The notes under the pieces: model-generated | The model's database searches: none | What the model was told of the DNA's origin: nothing | What the model saw: only the letters and a program-made list of their open reading frames with translations | In this document: positions 29,501-43,300 of the stretch, piece after piece | Layout: each line of letters starts with the position of its first letter | How positions within the stretch are numbered: position 1 is the stretch's first letter | Program-made: the position numbers and the translations under genes | Source: Argopecten irradians | Lineage: Eukaryota; Mollusca; Bivalvia; Pectinida; Pectinidae | Length of the DNA stretch: 64,000 bases | Direction of reading: 5' to 3' | Assembly: GCF_041381155.1 (NCBI RefSeq) | Contig: NC_091140.1 | Location: 27,189,952 to 27,253,951 of the forward strand

Positions 29501-32500
29501 ACGTTTTAAGTAAAATCTCAATAAGAACTTCGATTGATAAGCTGATGATCTGAAGATAATAAAAAAATTCTAAGTTGATTTAAAGTGCTAAGTAAACTAG
29601 CAAAATAAATGTACACGAACGTTATGTCAACGCACTAAGCAAAGAGATTCCTTATTTTTACATAAATATTTTCTTCCTTATTTGTGATTTTTATTATTTG
29701 TGCATTCTCCCATTGTTCCCATAGTAATTACAATATACATTATTGTACATACAGTTGCATTACTTTATACATGCAAGCATGTACAGTTATCAATCTGTAA
29801 TAGGATAAATAATGTCTATTTTATTTCATTGAAAAAAGATGTTCCACGGTAGAAGTTTATCCTCCAATATGCGCTCTATAAAAATCGGGAAATTCCTACT
29901 AAAATTTGCAAATCGCACGACTATGCAACTTTGCTGTCATGTAATAGATTATTTATTGGATTTTACAAACTGCTTTTTCACAAATACATTGTAGATCATT
30001 TATATATTAGATGTACAGTATATAAACACATGTATTTAGAAACCTCATATTTGACATTTATTTTTAGTCTAACGTTACTTTGAAAATGGTTACCTCTATA
30101 CTAAGACGAGACGGGCCGACATCGCGAGTCGAACAATGCCTCTTTATAATCAACAATCTTTGTTTTCATATTTCCTGTATGTAGTTCATATACACTTTAA
30201 CTTCCAAATATGCACATAGCCGCCGTGGTTTTGTCTGCTATTGAATAGTTTTTGCTCATAATGCTCATGTACTGGAGACTAACGTTAGCTAAGTTTTAAA
30301 TAAATAAATCCATCCCTTTAATTTTCAAATAATTACTGATTTGTGTTGTATTTGTGACGTTAATAATTCAAGAAATGACGTCTTATCTCATTATTAAATT
30401 AAAAAAGAATCGTATTTCATAGAAGTAAGCACTTCTTATAATATAGCCGCTTCGGTAACTTGTCCGGTTGTTCCGGTTGCCGCTTAGGTGTTTGCAAAGA
30501 AAATCGCTTACGTCATTGAGAACCGGCAATTCGCCTATTCACATCCCTCAAAGAAAAAGTCTCAATTGTGTATGTGTGCATGGAACTCTAGTTACATACA
30601 GTTGGGAGCAAGCTAAACTTGGTAGTGAAGTGCACTGGAGTGCACAAGTAAAGTTAACTCCGGTTCACTAGCTAGTGCACTAGAGTTAACATCGTAGTGC
30701 ACTAGAGTTAAAATCGTAGTGCACTAGAGTTCACATTGTAGTGCACTAGAGTTAACAACGTAGTGCACTAGAGTTAACACTGTAGTGCACTAGAGTTCAC
30801 ATCGCAGTGCACAAGATAAATGAATCTGATACTCCTACTTATTGCATAAATTGTACATGTACAATCTGTTCATGTATATATTTTCATTGAATGGTTTTAA
30901 ATATCTTTTCATTATTTCAGATGAATTACCAAATGTACTCTGTATTTAAAAAGTAGCATAACTAAGTGAGTTTATATATGTAAATAATTAATTTATTAAA
31001 TAAAATGGTTACTTTTATTGGTGTACATTATTATATATGGGTTTCATCTGAGTAATTTAGCCTAATATGAGTTTTAATATTAAAGTAAAGACTATACCGT
31101 AAGCTGCAATATGGCTTGACCACATGCATCTTTTCTTTAGATAATTTTTTCAGAAAATAAATGAATTTATTTATTTATTAGGATAAAATATTTTATACTT
31201 GTTATAATACATTTACTTATAGCTACATTTAAATTTATTACTCAGATCAAATATTAGGTATTCTAGATATAAATAGCTATATTTATTTTAATTTATTTCA
31301 TGTATTTAATAAAAAAAAAATTGATTTTATTATTTATTTATTTGAATCATATATCTTTGTTTTTGCCATTCTAGAAATTAACAGCTACTTTATTTCACAT
31401 TTAGAATGTCATATTTTTTACATTTAGCAGTTTTGGCTATTACACTTTTATTATACCCTCATAAGTCGCTTGGTGAATTTTACCTGTACTGGCCAGGCCC
31501 CAGGCCTGGGGCAATAACAGTGGCGTAGCGCCCGTGCATGCTTGCATGCTCAAGCATGCAAAAAATAATCTGACTTACATTTTTGAACAGTCAGAAAAAA
31601 ACACATTTGAATACACGTAACGCTGCAGAATATAAATTATGTATAAATACATATGATATGCCCAATTGTATGCCTGACATAACTTTGTGCACATTTGAAA
31701 GACTTGAAGATTGGCCATTCTGGAAATTTATTAAAATAGTCTATATATTTCCGGTTACCAAGTTGTTAACTATGTTTGAATTTTATCGAAGACAATATTA
31801 GACTTAAACTAAAGAAAAAGACTTCTTCACCAAAATCCCTCAAGCAATTGTGGATTTTGAATCGGGAAACACTTACGAATACCAAATAAACAACATCGCA
31901 TGAAAAGTTAGAAATATTCTAAAAACATATAATCATCTTTAAAATGATAGCAAAACAACTTAATTAAAGCAATCGCAACATGTTCTTGGCCTTAGTAACG
32001 AAAAAGTGAATTGATCAATTTTGGTTCACTTCCCGCCCCGTTAAAACGTGTGTTAATCCGTGATTTCCGGTGTCACGAAATAGTTGACTTTTATTTTTGT
32101 CGAATATGAACAGATTTTTTATTTAGAAAAGAATTTTTGTTGTTGTAATTGTTAGAAATATAACAGAATAAGTAGAAAAATAGGTCATTAATACAATATT
32201 TTTTTTTATTGAGGTGGTCGAGGACTGGTCCCTTCTTACGCAATTTCCACCATTTTGATAGTGGTCTTTGACTCGCTGTCATAAACAAACCAACACGTAA
32301 ACTTAATTTTAATTTTGTTTAAGATATTCTCCATAAGTTTTTCATTATTTAAAATAAAACAAAATTCTCCCATTACTTACTAATTAAATATTTACAGCCA
32401 AAATCCGTGTTTTTTGTTCGAGCACTTGTCACGGAAGTTTAGTATGTATACAATGTATATAGTTAACAATTAAAGGATTTGTAAGATTGCATTTATATCT

Positions 32501-35500
32501 CCAATAAATGCAATCTAACAATCCTTTAATTGTTATATTTACATTTTACTTTCTACTTCAAAGTAAAACATAATTTAGATGCGAGTGAACATTTGAATTT
32601 CCCGCTTTAGCCATTAAACCTCAACAGCCAAGTTCAATGTGATAAAAATAGTCCCTATAAAAAATTGAAAAGATAACAAAATTTCAATGTTTTTCAATAG
32701 CTTTTCATTTTACTTTCAATTATCCAGACATTTAAAAGATTTGTTTACAAGTTTCATAACCAAACTGGTTCATTCAACTACAATGTCAATTTTCCTGTGC
32801 GGACTAACATGGTGTCAGTGAAAAAGACTCGCATCCTTTTATATAGATATTACTACACCAAGTCTAGGCTGCATTTATTGGCTCATAATGCAGATCACGA
32901 TTATCATTAGAGTAATGGGAGTCACAGTGGCCAAATGTAAATATTTTTGCATGGTTATCACCTTAATAGCGTGACCTCCATTTAACCATTGGTATATACG
33001 TTAAAAATTACCAAAGAAGTAAAATGGTTACTACGTTGTAACAATTTCCCGTCAGCTTCTAGAGGACTTCGCCCCCAATACCCCCTACCGGGGCTTCGCA
33101 CCTGGACCCCCAGGCATGCAGGCCTATCCAGACCTAGCTATGCCGCTGAATAACCTAGCTAACTGGGGTCACCTGTCTTGTCATGCATGACTGCCCCTCA
33201 CCTAATCCTGTAATTACCTATGAAGCCAGTTCAATTAACACAAATTTGAGGTTTTTCAATGTAAAACCAATTTTCATGATGTAATACTTACCATAACTTT
33301 AGTATGCAAATACGCTACCTACACCCATCTTTGTAGCCCCAACAAACATAAGATTTGAGAATCCCGTCTCTCCCTACCGTACCTCATCTCGTACTCGACG
33401 AGAGTAACATAGAGTGGTCTCCCTTCCTCAAAAACCCTTTATGGAGCCACAGGGGCAAAATGGCTGAGGAGGAAAGGGGAGGAAACAGAAGGGTGGGACT
33501 CCATAAAGTTATGGTAAGTATTACATCATGAAAATTGGTTTTACATTGAAAAACCTCAATTTCATTTCAGTAATACGTTACCATAACTTTAGTATGCGAA
33601 TTCGTCTTACCGTAGTGGAGAGTCCGAAGCCAGGCAGCCAAATCAAACGTCAAATCCAGGAGACAAGCCCCAGTAGGGAGAATAAAAAGGGGTTCCAGGA
33701 ACCCCCCGAAGGAAAGGGATAAAAAATGGAATACCTCCCAGAGAAAAGAGGAGTACCATCGTGATGCCTGCCCGCATACAGTTAAAACCAAAAATAAATA
33801 CCATGTCTAGGGCGGAGGAACAGTCACAGACTGAGCCGCCACAACTGGACCCAAGGAAAACAGTCCCTCAGAATGAGAGGACAGGGACCGGAGGTAAAAG
33901 TCAGTGAAAGTAGACTGACCACGCCAAAAGGCAGCAGACATGATGTCCTGGAATGAGGACCCATTTAGGAGAGCCAAAGAAGCTGCAAGGGCTCTAACCT
34001 CATGAGCCCTCACCTTACATTTCGCCCGAGATAGATCATTAGATAGCTCATAAGCAATCTTGATCACCTGACATATCCATCTGGAAATGGATTGGGAGGA
34101 GATATCCTGCTGACCCTGTTTAATGGGCAAGAATAGACGAGATCGAGTACCTCGCCCCCCCCCCTAGTTTTATCAAGGTAAAACCTAAGTGCTCGACAGG
34201 AGGGCACAGCAACTGATCATTCTCCTCAGACTCAACAGAGACTGTCAAGGAAGGAATCCTAATGGGATCGGGCGAAAAACCAGGAACCTGATTCTTTGCC
34301 AAAAAGGCAGGATCAGTGAGAAGGGTAACGGCAGAGCTATCTCTGGCCCAACGAAGGCACGAAGAGTGAACAGACAAAGCATGGATATCACTCCTCCTAC
34401 GGCCTGAGGCAAGGGCAAGCAGGAAGACAGTCTTAAAAGTTAAAAACTTTAGGGAGACAGACCCCAAAGGCTCATAAGGAGCCCCCTTCAGTGACTCTAA
34501 CACAAGAGCTAGGTTCCACTGTGGAGCTAACTGCCGTACCCTAGGCCTGTCCAGACTGAAGCCCCTAATCAAAGCAGACAATGAGGTGGAAGACCCTACC
34601 TCTGGTCTATCATGAAAAGAAAGTACACTGGCAATAGCCGTGCAGTATCCCGCAATAGTACCAGAGGCAAGATTCCGTTCCCTAAATAAATAGAGAAGGA
34701 AATCTGCAATCAGCTGGACAGAAGCCTTGATCGGATCAATCTTCCTGCCGATACACCAATCACAGAAGATCTTCCAGCGTGACTGGTAGACGGCAGAAGA
34801 GGAAGACCTAATTGATCGGGCGATGCGGGCTGACACGTCCGAAGAAAAGCCTGCCTGAGCGAGGCCTCCTGAGATAGCTTCCACACGTGAAGGTGGAGGA
34901 TCTCGGGACGTGAATGCATCGTCCGTGACCGAGGCTGGCACAGGAGATTGGATCTAAGTGGAAGAACCAGAGGAACATCCACCAGAAACGACAATAGCTC
35001 CGGAAACCATGGTTGTCTCGGCCACAGGGGCGCTATCAGAAGGAGGGAGCAATGATGCGTCCGAAACTTCTGTAGAACCCTGCCCACCAGGTTGAATGGA
35101 GGGAATGCATAAGCCTGCATCCCCTCCCAATCCAGAGATAGCGCGTCCACAGCCCAAGCCAATTGGTCTGGCACCGGAGAGACAAAGGTTGGCAGCTGAT
35201 TGTTCAGGGAAGTGGCGAAAAGGTCTATATGAGGCCTGTCCCACACCTGACAAATGCCCTCGAAGATCGAGGGATTTAGTTGCCATTCTGTCAGAACCGG
35301 CTGGCAGCGCCTGGAGAGAGTATCCGCCAGAACATTCAACCTGCCTGGAAGATGCTTGACTAGAATAGTCAACTGCATTTCCTGACAGAGAAGAAGAACA
35401 CGGATAGCGAGGGCACAAAGGACGTGGGACCTTGTCCCCCCCTGTCTCTCCAGATACGCGACAACTGTAGAGTTGTCCGTAGCCACACAAACCACCTTGG

Positions 35501-38500
35501 AATGCAGAATCTTTCGAAAAGCCTGCAAAGCCAACAGAACAGCCCTCATCTCCAGCACATTGATGTGCTCGGAGAGCTGATCCCCAGACCATTCCCCCGA
35601 CCGGCAATGGCCATCGAGGTAAGCCCCCCAACCTGTCATGGACGCGTCCGTGAACAAGGTCATGGTGGGAGCTGGCTTGGACAACGGAACCCCCTGTAGA
35701 ACATTGTCTTTGAGAGTCCACCACCGTGCAAACTCCTTCACGGACTGGTTGAGAGGAAGCCAAGCCTCCCATTCCCTGCTGGCAGGAACCCAGTTCGCGA
35801 GGAGAAACATCTGGAGAGGTCTGATGTGAAGTTTCCCAAGGGGGACTACATCTGCCAGGGAGTTGAGATAACCCAGAAAACTGAGAAACCAACGCACCTG
35901 GACGTGTGACCAACTGATGAAGGTCAGAGCAAGATCTCTGGCCTTCTCGAACTTCTCCAAAGGTGGAAGGGCAATGCCCTGAACCGTGTTGAAACGGTTT
36001 CCCAGGAAGACAAAGTCTCGAGAAGGGGAGACCTCGGACTTCTCTCTGGAAGGAATGAAGCCGACTTTGAGCAAAAGTTTCAGGACCAGACGGGTGTTCT
36101 GCACCAAAGATTCCCGCACTAGGTGGAGCATGAGGGAATCGTCGAAATAGATGTGAACATCTATTCCCCTGGAGTGCAGAAACCCCACGACAACCTGCAG
36201 CAGCTTGGTGAAAACCAAAGGAGCTGTCGTGAGCCCGAAAGGCATGGCCCGGAACTGAAAAACCTTCCCGTTGCAAGTGAAACGGAGGAATTTCCGTGCC
36301 GACTTCTTGATGGGAATGTGGAAGTAGGCATCCTTCAGATCTACTGAAGTAGCCCACATCCCCTCTCTCACCGAAGCTATGATGCTCCGTGGAGTCTCCA
36401 TCTTGAAGTGAGGAGAATCTACGTGCCTGTTGAAGGCACTTAGATCTATGATGGGACGCCAAGCTCCGGACTTTTTCCGAACCAGAAACATTCTGGAATA
36501 AAAGCCCGGAGTGCATTCCACCATAGGCACCTCCTCGACCGCGCCCTTTAAAAGCATGGTCCTTACTTCCTCCTGGATGGCAAGTGCCTTTTCTGGATCC
36601 CCCGGAGGAGGGAAGAAGATAGGTCTTGATGCCAAGGGCGGATCCCGCAAGAGGGGAATGCCCAACCCCTCCTTGACCACAGACAAGGCCCATGTGTCCT
36701 CTGTGATTTCCTTCCACTCTGGGAGGAAGAAGGACAGACGACCTCCTACAGGAAGATCGGGACGAGGAAGATTGAGACCCTCCCAGGAGGGAGAATCGCT
36801 TCCTAACCCGAAACTGAATCCTGCGGGAGAAGGACTGGAATCTAAAACTGGCATAATCAGAGCCTGAACCTCTGATAAATCACCAACACTGAGCTGCAAC
36901 CCGGCAAACCCAGGCGTGCGAGATGAAGAAGAATTCTTCTCCATAACTCGAGACTGGGCAGTGGCCAGAGCTGAAGACACAATAGTGCCTTCTGGCAGTG
37001 AGCGATCTGACTGAGCAGATGCCCGTGGAGCCACCAAAGAACCCAAAAGGGTGGTGGACTCCGGGATGGATGATGCGGAAGGTGGTGGGCAAACCTCCGC
37101 CCCGAGAATCCGAGATACATCGGCCCTAAGGGCCTGCATCCCAGACAAAACCTGCTGGGCATCCACCTCAGCAGCCTCGAGGTCACCCTCCTCCTGGAAA
37201 TCCTCAACCTGAGGATCTGCATCCGACAAACCAGATTGGTCAATATCGGAGCAGCCAGGGGAGAGATGAACAACATCATCATCCTCTGCCGAACCCACGA
37301 CCTCACAGTCCATATCCTCCTCGTTGCCTGGACCCGAGGTCCCAACGGGGAGAAAAGGGCCAGCAAAAGAGACAGACTCAGGAAAACTCTCCTGAGCAGG
37401 CTCCAACAAGTGGCGTTTAGGAGCCGAACTCCTAACCACAGAAGCTGAGGGCTTCGACCTAACGGTCGAAGCTCGACCCTTGGACTCGGAGACAAACGGG
37501 ACTGCACGAGAAGCAGAAGTCCTAAAGGTCCGGCGAACCTTTCTAGGACCGGCCGTAATGGCACCCGAAGCAGCAGTAGGTTGGGGGGGAGCAACCGAAC
37601 CGCTGACAGGTCTCCGCGAGGGAGAGACCAAACCCCAAGGGTTCCAAGAAGGAATAGCCATGGGGTTAAAACCGTATCCCTGAAAATACGGAAAAGGTCC
37701 CGTGGGTTGGGAGTGACCCCAGAACTGGCCAAACTGGCCTGCCTGAGACTGGGGCTGGCCAACCTGACCAAAGGACGAGGTTGGACCACCACTCCCTCCA
37801 AGTGGAAACCCGGACATGTATGGGCTAGGCCCATAACTGCCGGGATGCTGCTGAAACCCAAAACCATCCGCAGGCTGGTTTGGGGGGCCCAAGGATGGTT
37901 GCCCGCAGGCACCCGTATACCCTAAGCCAGGGGGAAAAGGAGACCGAAAATCGGACACCTGACCAACAAACCCAGGACCCTGAGGATGACCCCCTGGGAA
38001 AACCGAGCCAGCACACTCAGGAGCGGACCTAATAGGACCGGGACCAGGTAACTGGACGGGAGGGAAAGTTGGACCAGAATTGATGCCGGGATTAGAGAGC
38101 TGCGCATCACTAATCCCAGTGGAAACGGACAAACCAGAAAGGAAGTCTGTAGTCCCTGAACCCAAACTCGGACGAATAGGTCCGGCATCAAGACCGCCCC
38201 CAACAGCAACACCACCTGGAATGCCGGAGCCGCTGACAACGTCAGAGACCGGCGGCTGGTAGTCCCTACCCGAAGGCAAGCATGGAAGCTTACGAGCATT
38301 CCCAGCCAATTCGACCCTAGACCGAGAAACGTCAGGGTCAGGCTGCCCCTCCCCTACTCCAGGAACATCCTGGACAGGAGGGACCACCCCCTGATCTCGA
38401 GAAGAACCTGTAGAGACAGGAACTACCGAGACAGGAACAGAAACAGAACTAGAAGCCTGCTTCCTTCTCCTCCCGTAAGATGAGGACGAATCCCTCTTAC

Positions 38501-40367
38501 GGGAGGACGAAGATCGCCTTGGTGTAATGCCGGCCTGGCCAAGAGCCTCTCCAACTGGACAAAGTTCACAAGGAGAGGACTCATGACAAGGGCGACATAG
38601 GGGACATGCATCATGTGGGTCCCGTTCCTCATAGAAATGGGAACACCCATGAGCAGACCCCTGACGCTGACCCGAGCGGGACATACCAGGCATTACAACG
38701 ACAATTACGTAAACAAGGTAAGAAAATTACGTCAAAAACGTAAAATATAAGCAACACACGCTAAACACGTAAAAAACAGTGTTAGGTGACACAAATCTTA
38801 CCTAATAACAACGGCAACGAAGCCTCAGCGACGAAAAAACCGAACAAAAAACAAACGTAAACAAACCGGAAACAGCGAGACGTCACCAGTAATGACGGAT
38901 CGCACGGAACACCGGCAAGCACGTGGAACAGTCAAAAAACGGCCGAAAAAGGCACAAAAAAACGAATGACAGTACAAAAAGAAAACAACACAGGGCAGAT
39001 GGGTAAACACACAACTGAATGTGTGAAAAAAATTTGACTAAAACGTCAAATAAATGGACCTAACAGCGAAACGAAATAGACACAATGCAATTGCCGTCCG
39101 AGCTGTGTAGCGCCATAAAGGAAAGAGGAAGGGAGACCACTCTATGTTACTCTCGTCGAGTACGAGATGAGGTACGGTAGGGAGACGGGATTCTCTTATC
39201 TTATGTTTGTTGGGGCTACAAAGATGGGTGTAGGTAGCGTATTTGCATACTAAAGTTATGGTAACGTATTACTGAAATGAAAATTGTGATTCTTGAAAAT
39301 ACAGGTGAACAGGTGTCCTATGAGTTTTGATTTTTGAAAAGTTACAGAACTTTGCATTTTGTCAAGAGTCAACAATTTAACTGAAATAAATTAAGTTGAA
39401 ATTTCTTAAAAAGTTCTTATTATTAGCTTCCTTTGTACCCAAATAACTCTGTCAGAGACATACAAATATAGATTTTATATGTCTCTGACATATGGTTATT
39501 TATAATTAACAGCTGTGCAATTGGGACGATCAGTCAATCAAATTGTCGAAATCATTCCATATGATAACGGACCACGTTGATGAGTCTAATTATTTTAATC
39601 AAATCCTTATTTCTGTTTAAACATATATTTCTACACATGTAATATTACATCATAATATTTGAAATATATTTTGATTGATATATTAAATTTTGATTTATTT
39701 CTATATACCGTATATATATATGTATAAACATATGAAATCTATATCAAAATTAAGCAGCAAAAGTTGTGTGCATTTATTAAAAGATTATTAACTAAAAGTG
39801 ATGATCATCGACCTGCATGTACATTAAAATAATGTGGAGTGTCGCATATAATTCATGTTGTGTTTTAGTGTTTACACATACACATAAAATACAATATTTT
39901 TATCATATACATATCAAGGATTTCTATAACTCCATATGTGTATATATTAATTATTTAATTGTTATCATATTTAATTGATGTGTAATTGGTACAAAAGTCT
40001 GTCACATACACTGATATACATGTACTGTACATTGTACATGGGGATACAGGTATGCACTGTACCAGCATACATAAATGACTTGTATACTGTACGTAAACTC
40101 TTGGCACACAGGTCTGTCGTTATGGTCACTAGGCCTAGGGCCCTTTTCTCCCTATTCCCCATCCCACCACTTGAGGTGACACCTTACCTGAGATGATCAG
40201 TCAGGCGTCACAGGTAAGGTATACCTATTTTCTTTAACCCCAGGGGGTCCATTATAGCATTCAATTCAATAGATATATATATATATAGCATGCTGTGACA
40301 GCCTCTGTACCTGATTAGTTTAGTAAAGTCTTAACTGTCTACTTGACCCCATGTGGTTTTGTTTCAT

Positions 40368-40398
<31 letters not shown>

Positions 40399-43300
40399 GG
40401 ACATAGTCATTCAGATCCCCTGCTAATGGGGATATCAAAGCTGAAGTAAGTTTGATTGTGGAGACTTATGTGTATGAAAAAAAACAGGAAAAAGGAAGTT
40501 GAGCTAAAGAAAGATGGAGTATAATTCAAGCAGAGCGGGGCTGCAATTGTTGAATCAGGTATCAGCCTTGACATTTATATTAGAATATATACACAAAGAT
40601 GGGTGGAGTTTTGCAAAGTAACATTTACCATGATATTTTCAGCAATGTTTCTATGGCAACGGAAAAAGTGCAAAAAATGAAAACCTTAAAATAGCAAAAA
40701 GCACTACTAGACCATAAGACTAATGTGCATATGGAGTTCCGTGCATATATCTCAACCGGTTTTCCAGTTATGCTGCGGAAACGAACCTGGTACAAAAATA
40801 TGATATTTTCAGCAATGTTTCCATGGTTATGGAAAAAGTGCAAAAAATGAAAACCTAAAAATAGCAAAAGACACTACTAGACCATAAGAACAATGTGTCT
40901 ATGAAGTTTCATGGAAATATCTCTGCTGGTTTTAGAGTTGTGCTCCTGAAACGATTCTTACACAAAAATCTGCCATTTTCAGCAATGTTTCCATGGTTAC
41001 AGAAAAAAGTACAAAAAGTGAAAACCTTAAAATAGCAAAAGGCACTACTACACCATAAGACCAATGTGTCTATGAAGTTTCATGGAAATATCTCTTCTGG
41101 TTTTAGAGTTATGCTCCGGAAACGAACCTGGTACAAAAATATGATATTTTCAACAATGTTTCCATGGTTACGGAAAAAATGCAAAAAATGAAAACCTAAA
41201 AATAGCAAAAGGCACTACTAGACTATAAGACTAATGTGTGTATGAAGTTTCGTGGGAATATCTCTACTGGTTTTAGAGTTATGCCTCCGGAAACCATTCG
41301 TACGGACGGACGGACGGACGGACGGAACCCATTTGTATATCCCCTGCCAACTTCGTTGGGCGGGGGGTAATAAACTTACAGCTACTTTTTATCAAAATAC
41401 GCCTATTCTTTCAATTGAGAATTATAAATTGTTATAATAATGTTTTTTTCCCCTCAAAATGAAGATGCTGGCTCAGTTATACATACGACCATCATACATA
41501 CTAGTCCAAGAAAAGGATGTGATTACGTGAATGAACGTGTAAAATCAGATATTTAGATAATATATTGTATAAATTTCTGGTAAAACCTATAATCTAGCTA
41601 GAACAAAAGTAGCTTCATAAACACTGTATCTAAAAATACAAGTTATTTAATTGACAATTTTAATTGTCCATGCACACTGTTGGGATTACTTTAATTTCAT
41701 CCCCCATATTACAATTTAATGTTAGTAATTGTAAGGTTCCATATGGCATCCAGAAAATTCATTCATTTATTTATTTCAAAATGAATATAAGTTATACCAC
41801 AAATTTGAATATACTTGTATTTGTAAGGTTATACTGGTTATATGATATATGTAGTTATGTATACAAAGGTACCATCATGAATTCCAGTTGATAGCACATA
41901 AATAAATCCACTTCAATTTAATCATGAAAAAGACACATTTTCTGTTTGATTATGCTTGTACTTTTTCAAAAAAGTGTACCTGTAATAATTTCTTCAAAGA
42001 GAACTAATAAGTACAATTTCTAATACCTGATGATAATTTTTGTCAATGTATTGATAAATTAATTAACTGAATGGCTACATTTACTGAACGGAACATATCA
42101 GTAAACGAGATGAAATATTTCATCTAAATGAAAGAAAATAATGATGCCTTCTGTTCATTTATTACGTGGAAAATATTGATTTGGCTTAAAATTGTATATA
42201 CAGCAAAGACAGCCCCTGTATATTGTAATTTGTTTTGTGTGTGTTGTGGGAGGTTGTGGTGTATACATTACATGTATTCATGTTGTGTCTCTTTGTGATA
42301 GTACACTTACCCTTTTTATTTACTGCTATCTCACTAAAGCATGCTATCAAAGAGTAGACATTATACAGCACCCAACACAGTAAGTCACATTATAAGGGCA
42401 CACCGTGTCAAAAGGGCACTATTAAAGTGCGAAGCACTTCTTAGGTAACAGTACAATGTACATGCATGAAAATGTAAGAGAAAACCCAATCTTCAAAATT
42501 CAATCCTACATACTGACAGCTTCAGCAGAAGCTCAGTGCTAGCCTATATTGCTCTTTATTTGCAAGTGTTCAAGTCATTTAGACCACATTCCATATAATC
42601 AGCTGAACAAAAACGGATATCTATTATAGAAATAAATTTTCTTTCTTCTCAAATGGATGTTTTCAATTGGGACAAGGATAGAGTGTGAATATAATAAATG
42701 AATAAATAAAACAGAAAATTTGGCTCCGTTATTTCCAAAAATTGCACTTTAAAGCATAATTCTAATGGTAATTGAAATATCTGGCTACTGACACATCTGG
42801 CTGTGCCCTTAAAAGCTATATTTCATGTAATTTCATGGTAATGATATATATGTCACTTAAACATTTGATATTTGAACATGGACATGTAACTTTATGATTT
42901 AGCTCTCCAAAAGCTTAAACATTTGATATTTGAACATGGACATGTAACTTGATGATTTAGCTCCCCAAAAGCATATGTCGGCCTATAAGAGAGCCGAAAT
43001 TTAGGGATCATATATTCCTGGTTTTGAATAAAGCGCCTTTAATCATTGCCATGTTCAGTACCTTCGGGTTTTGTCGGAATTTTGAATTGTGTCATGTAAC
43101 TGAAGTCTACACGACCTACATGTGGTAATCCGGGTAACTAGCCTAAGCACACATGTGTTTGTTTACGTTTTCCTACTGGCTAATATTAGCGAGTATTTGA
43201 AACATCTAATTCACACATTGCCGTAATTCAATATTGTGTGTATCAAATATTGTAATATGCGAGCATTATTTTCTATGTTATTTGTAGATCCAGTCTGCAG

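Larger units (their letters stand above)
33246..39282 (-). mobile_element. DIRS-type tyrosine-recombinase retroelement, nearly whole
   Basis: About 6.0 kb, lying in intron 1 of the TUSC3-like gene and in the same orientation. It has inverted terminal repeats (33289-33429 and 39125-39263, roughly 98% alike by eye) and an internal complementary region (about 33503-33605) whose two halves are inverted copies of the outer left and outer right ends. That is the known DIRS layout. It encodes a Gag-like part, reverse transcriptase, RNase H, a methyltransferase-like part and a tyrosine recombinase. The element looks almost intact, with about one apparent break, so insertion is probably recent. No target duplication is expected for this family. 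Confidence 0.92.

Noticed and set aside
34954-38299. Long overlapping open frames (up to 587 codons) in other frames within the DIRS-type element
   Set aside because: They are GC-rich shadows of the frame carrying the reverse transcriptase and RNase H motifs and show no domain motifs of their own.
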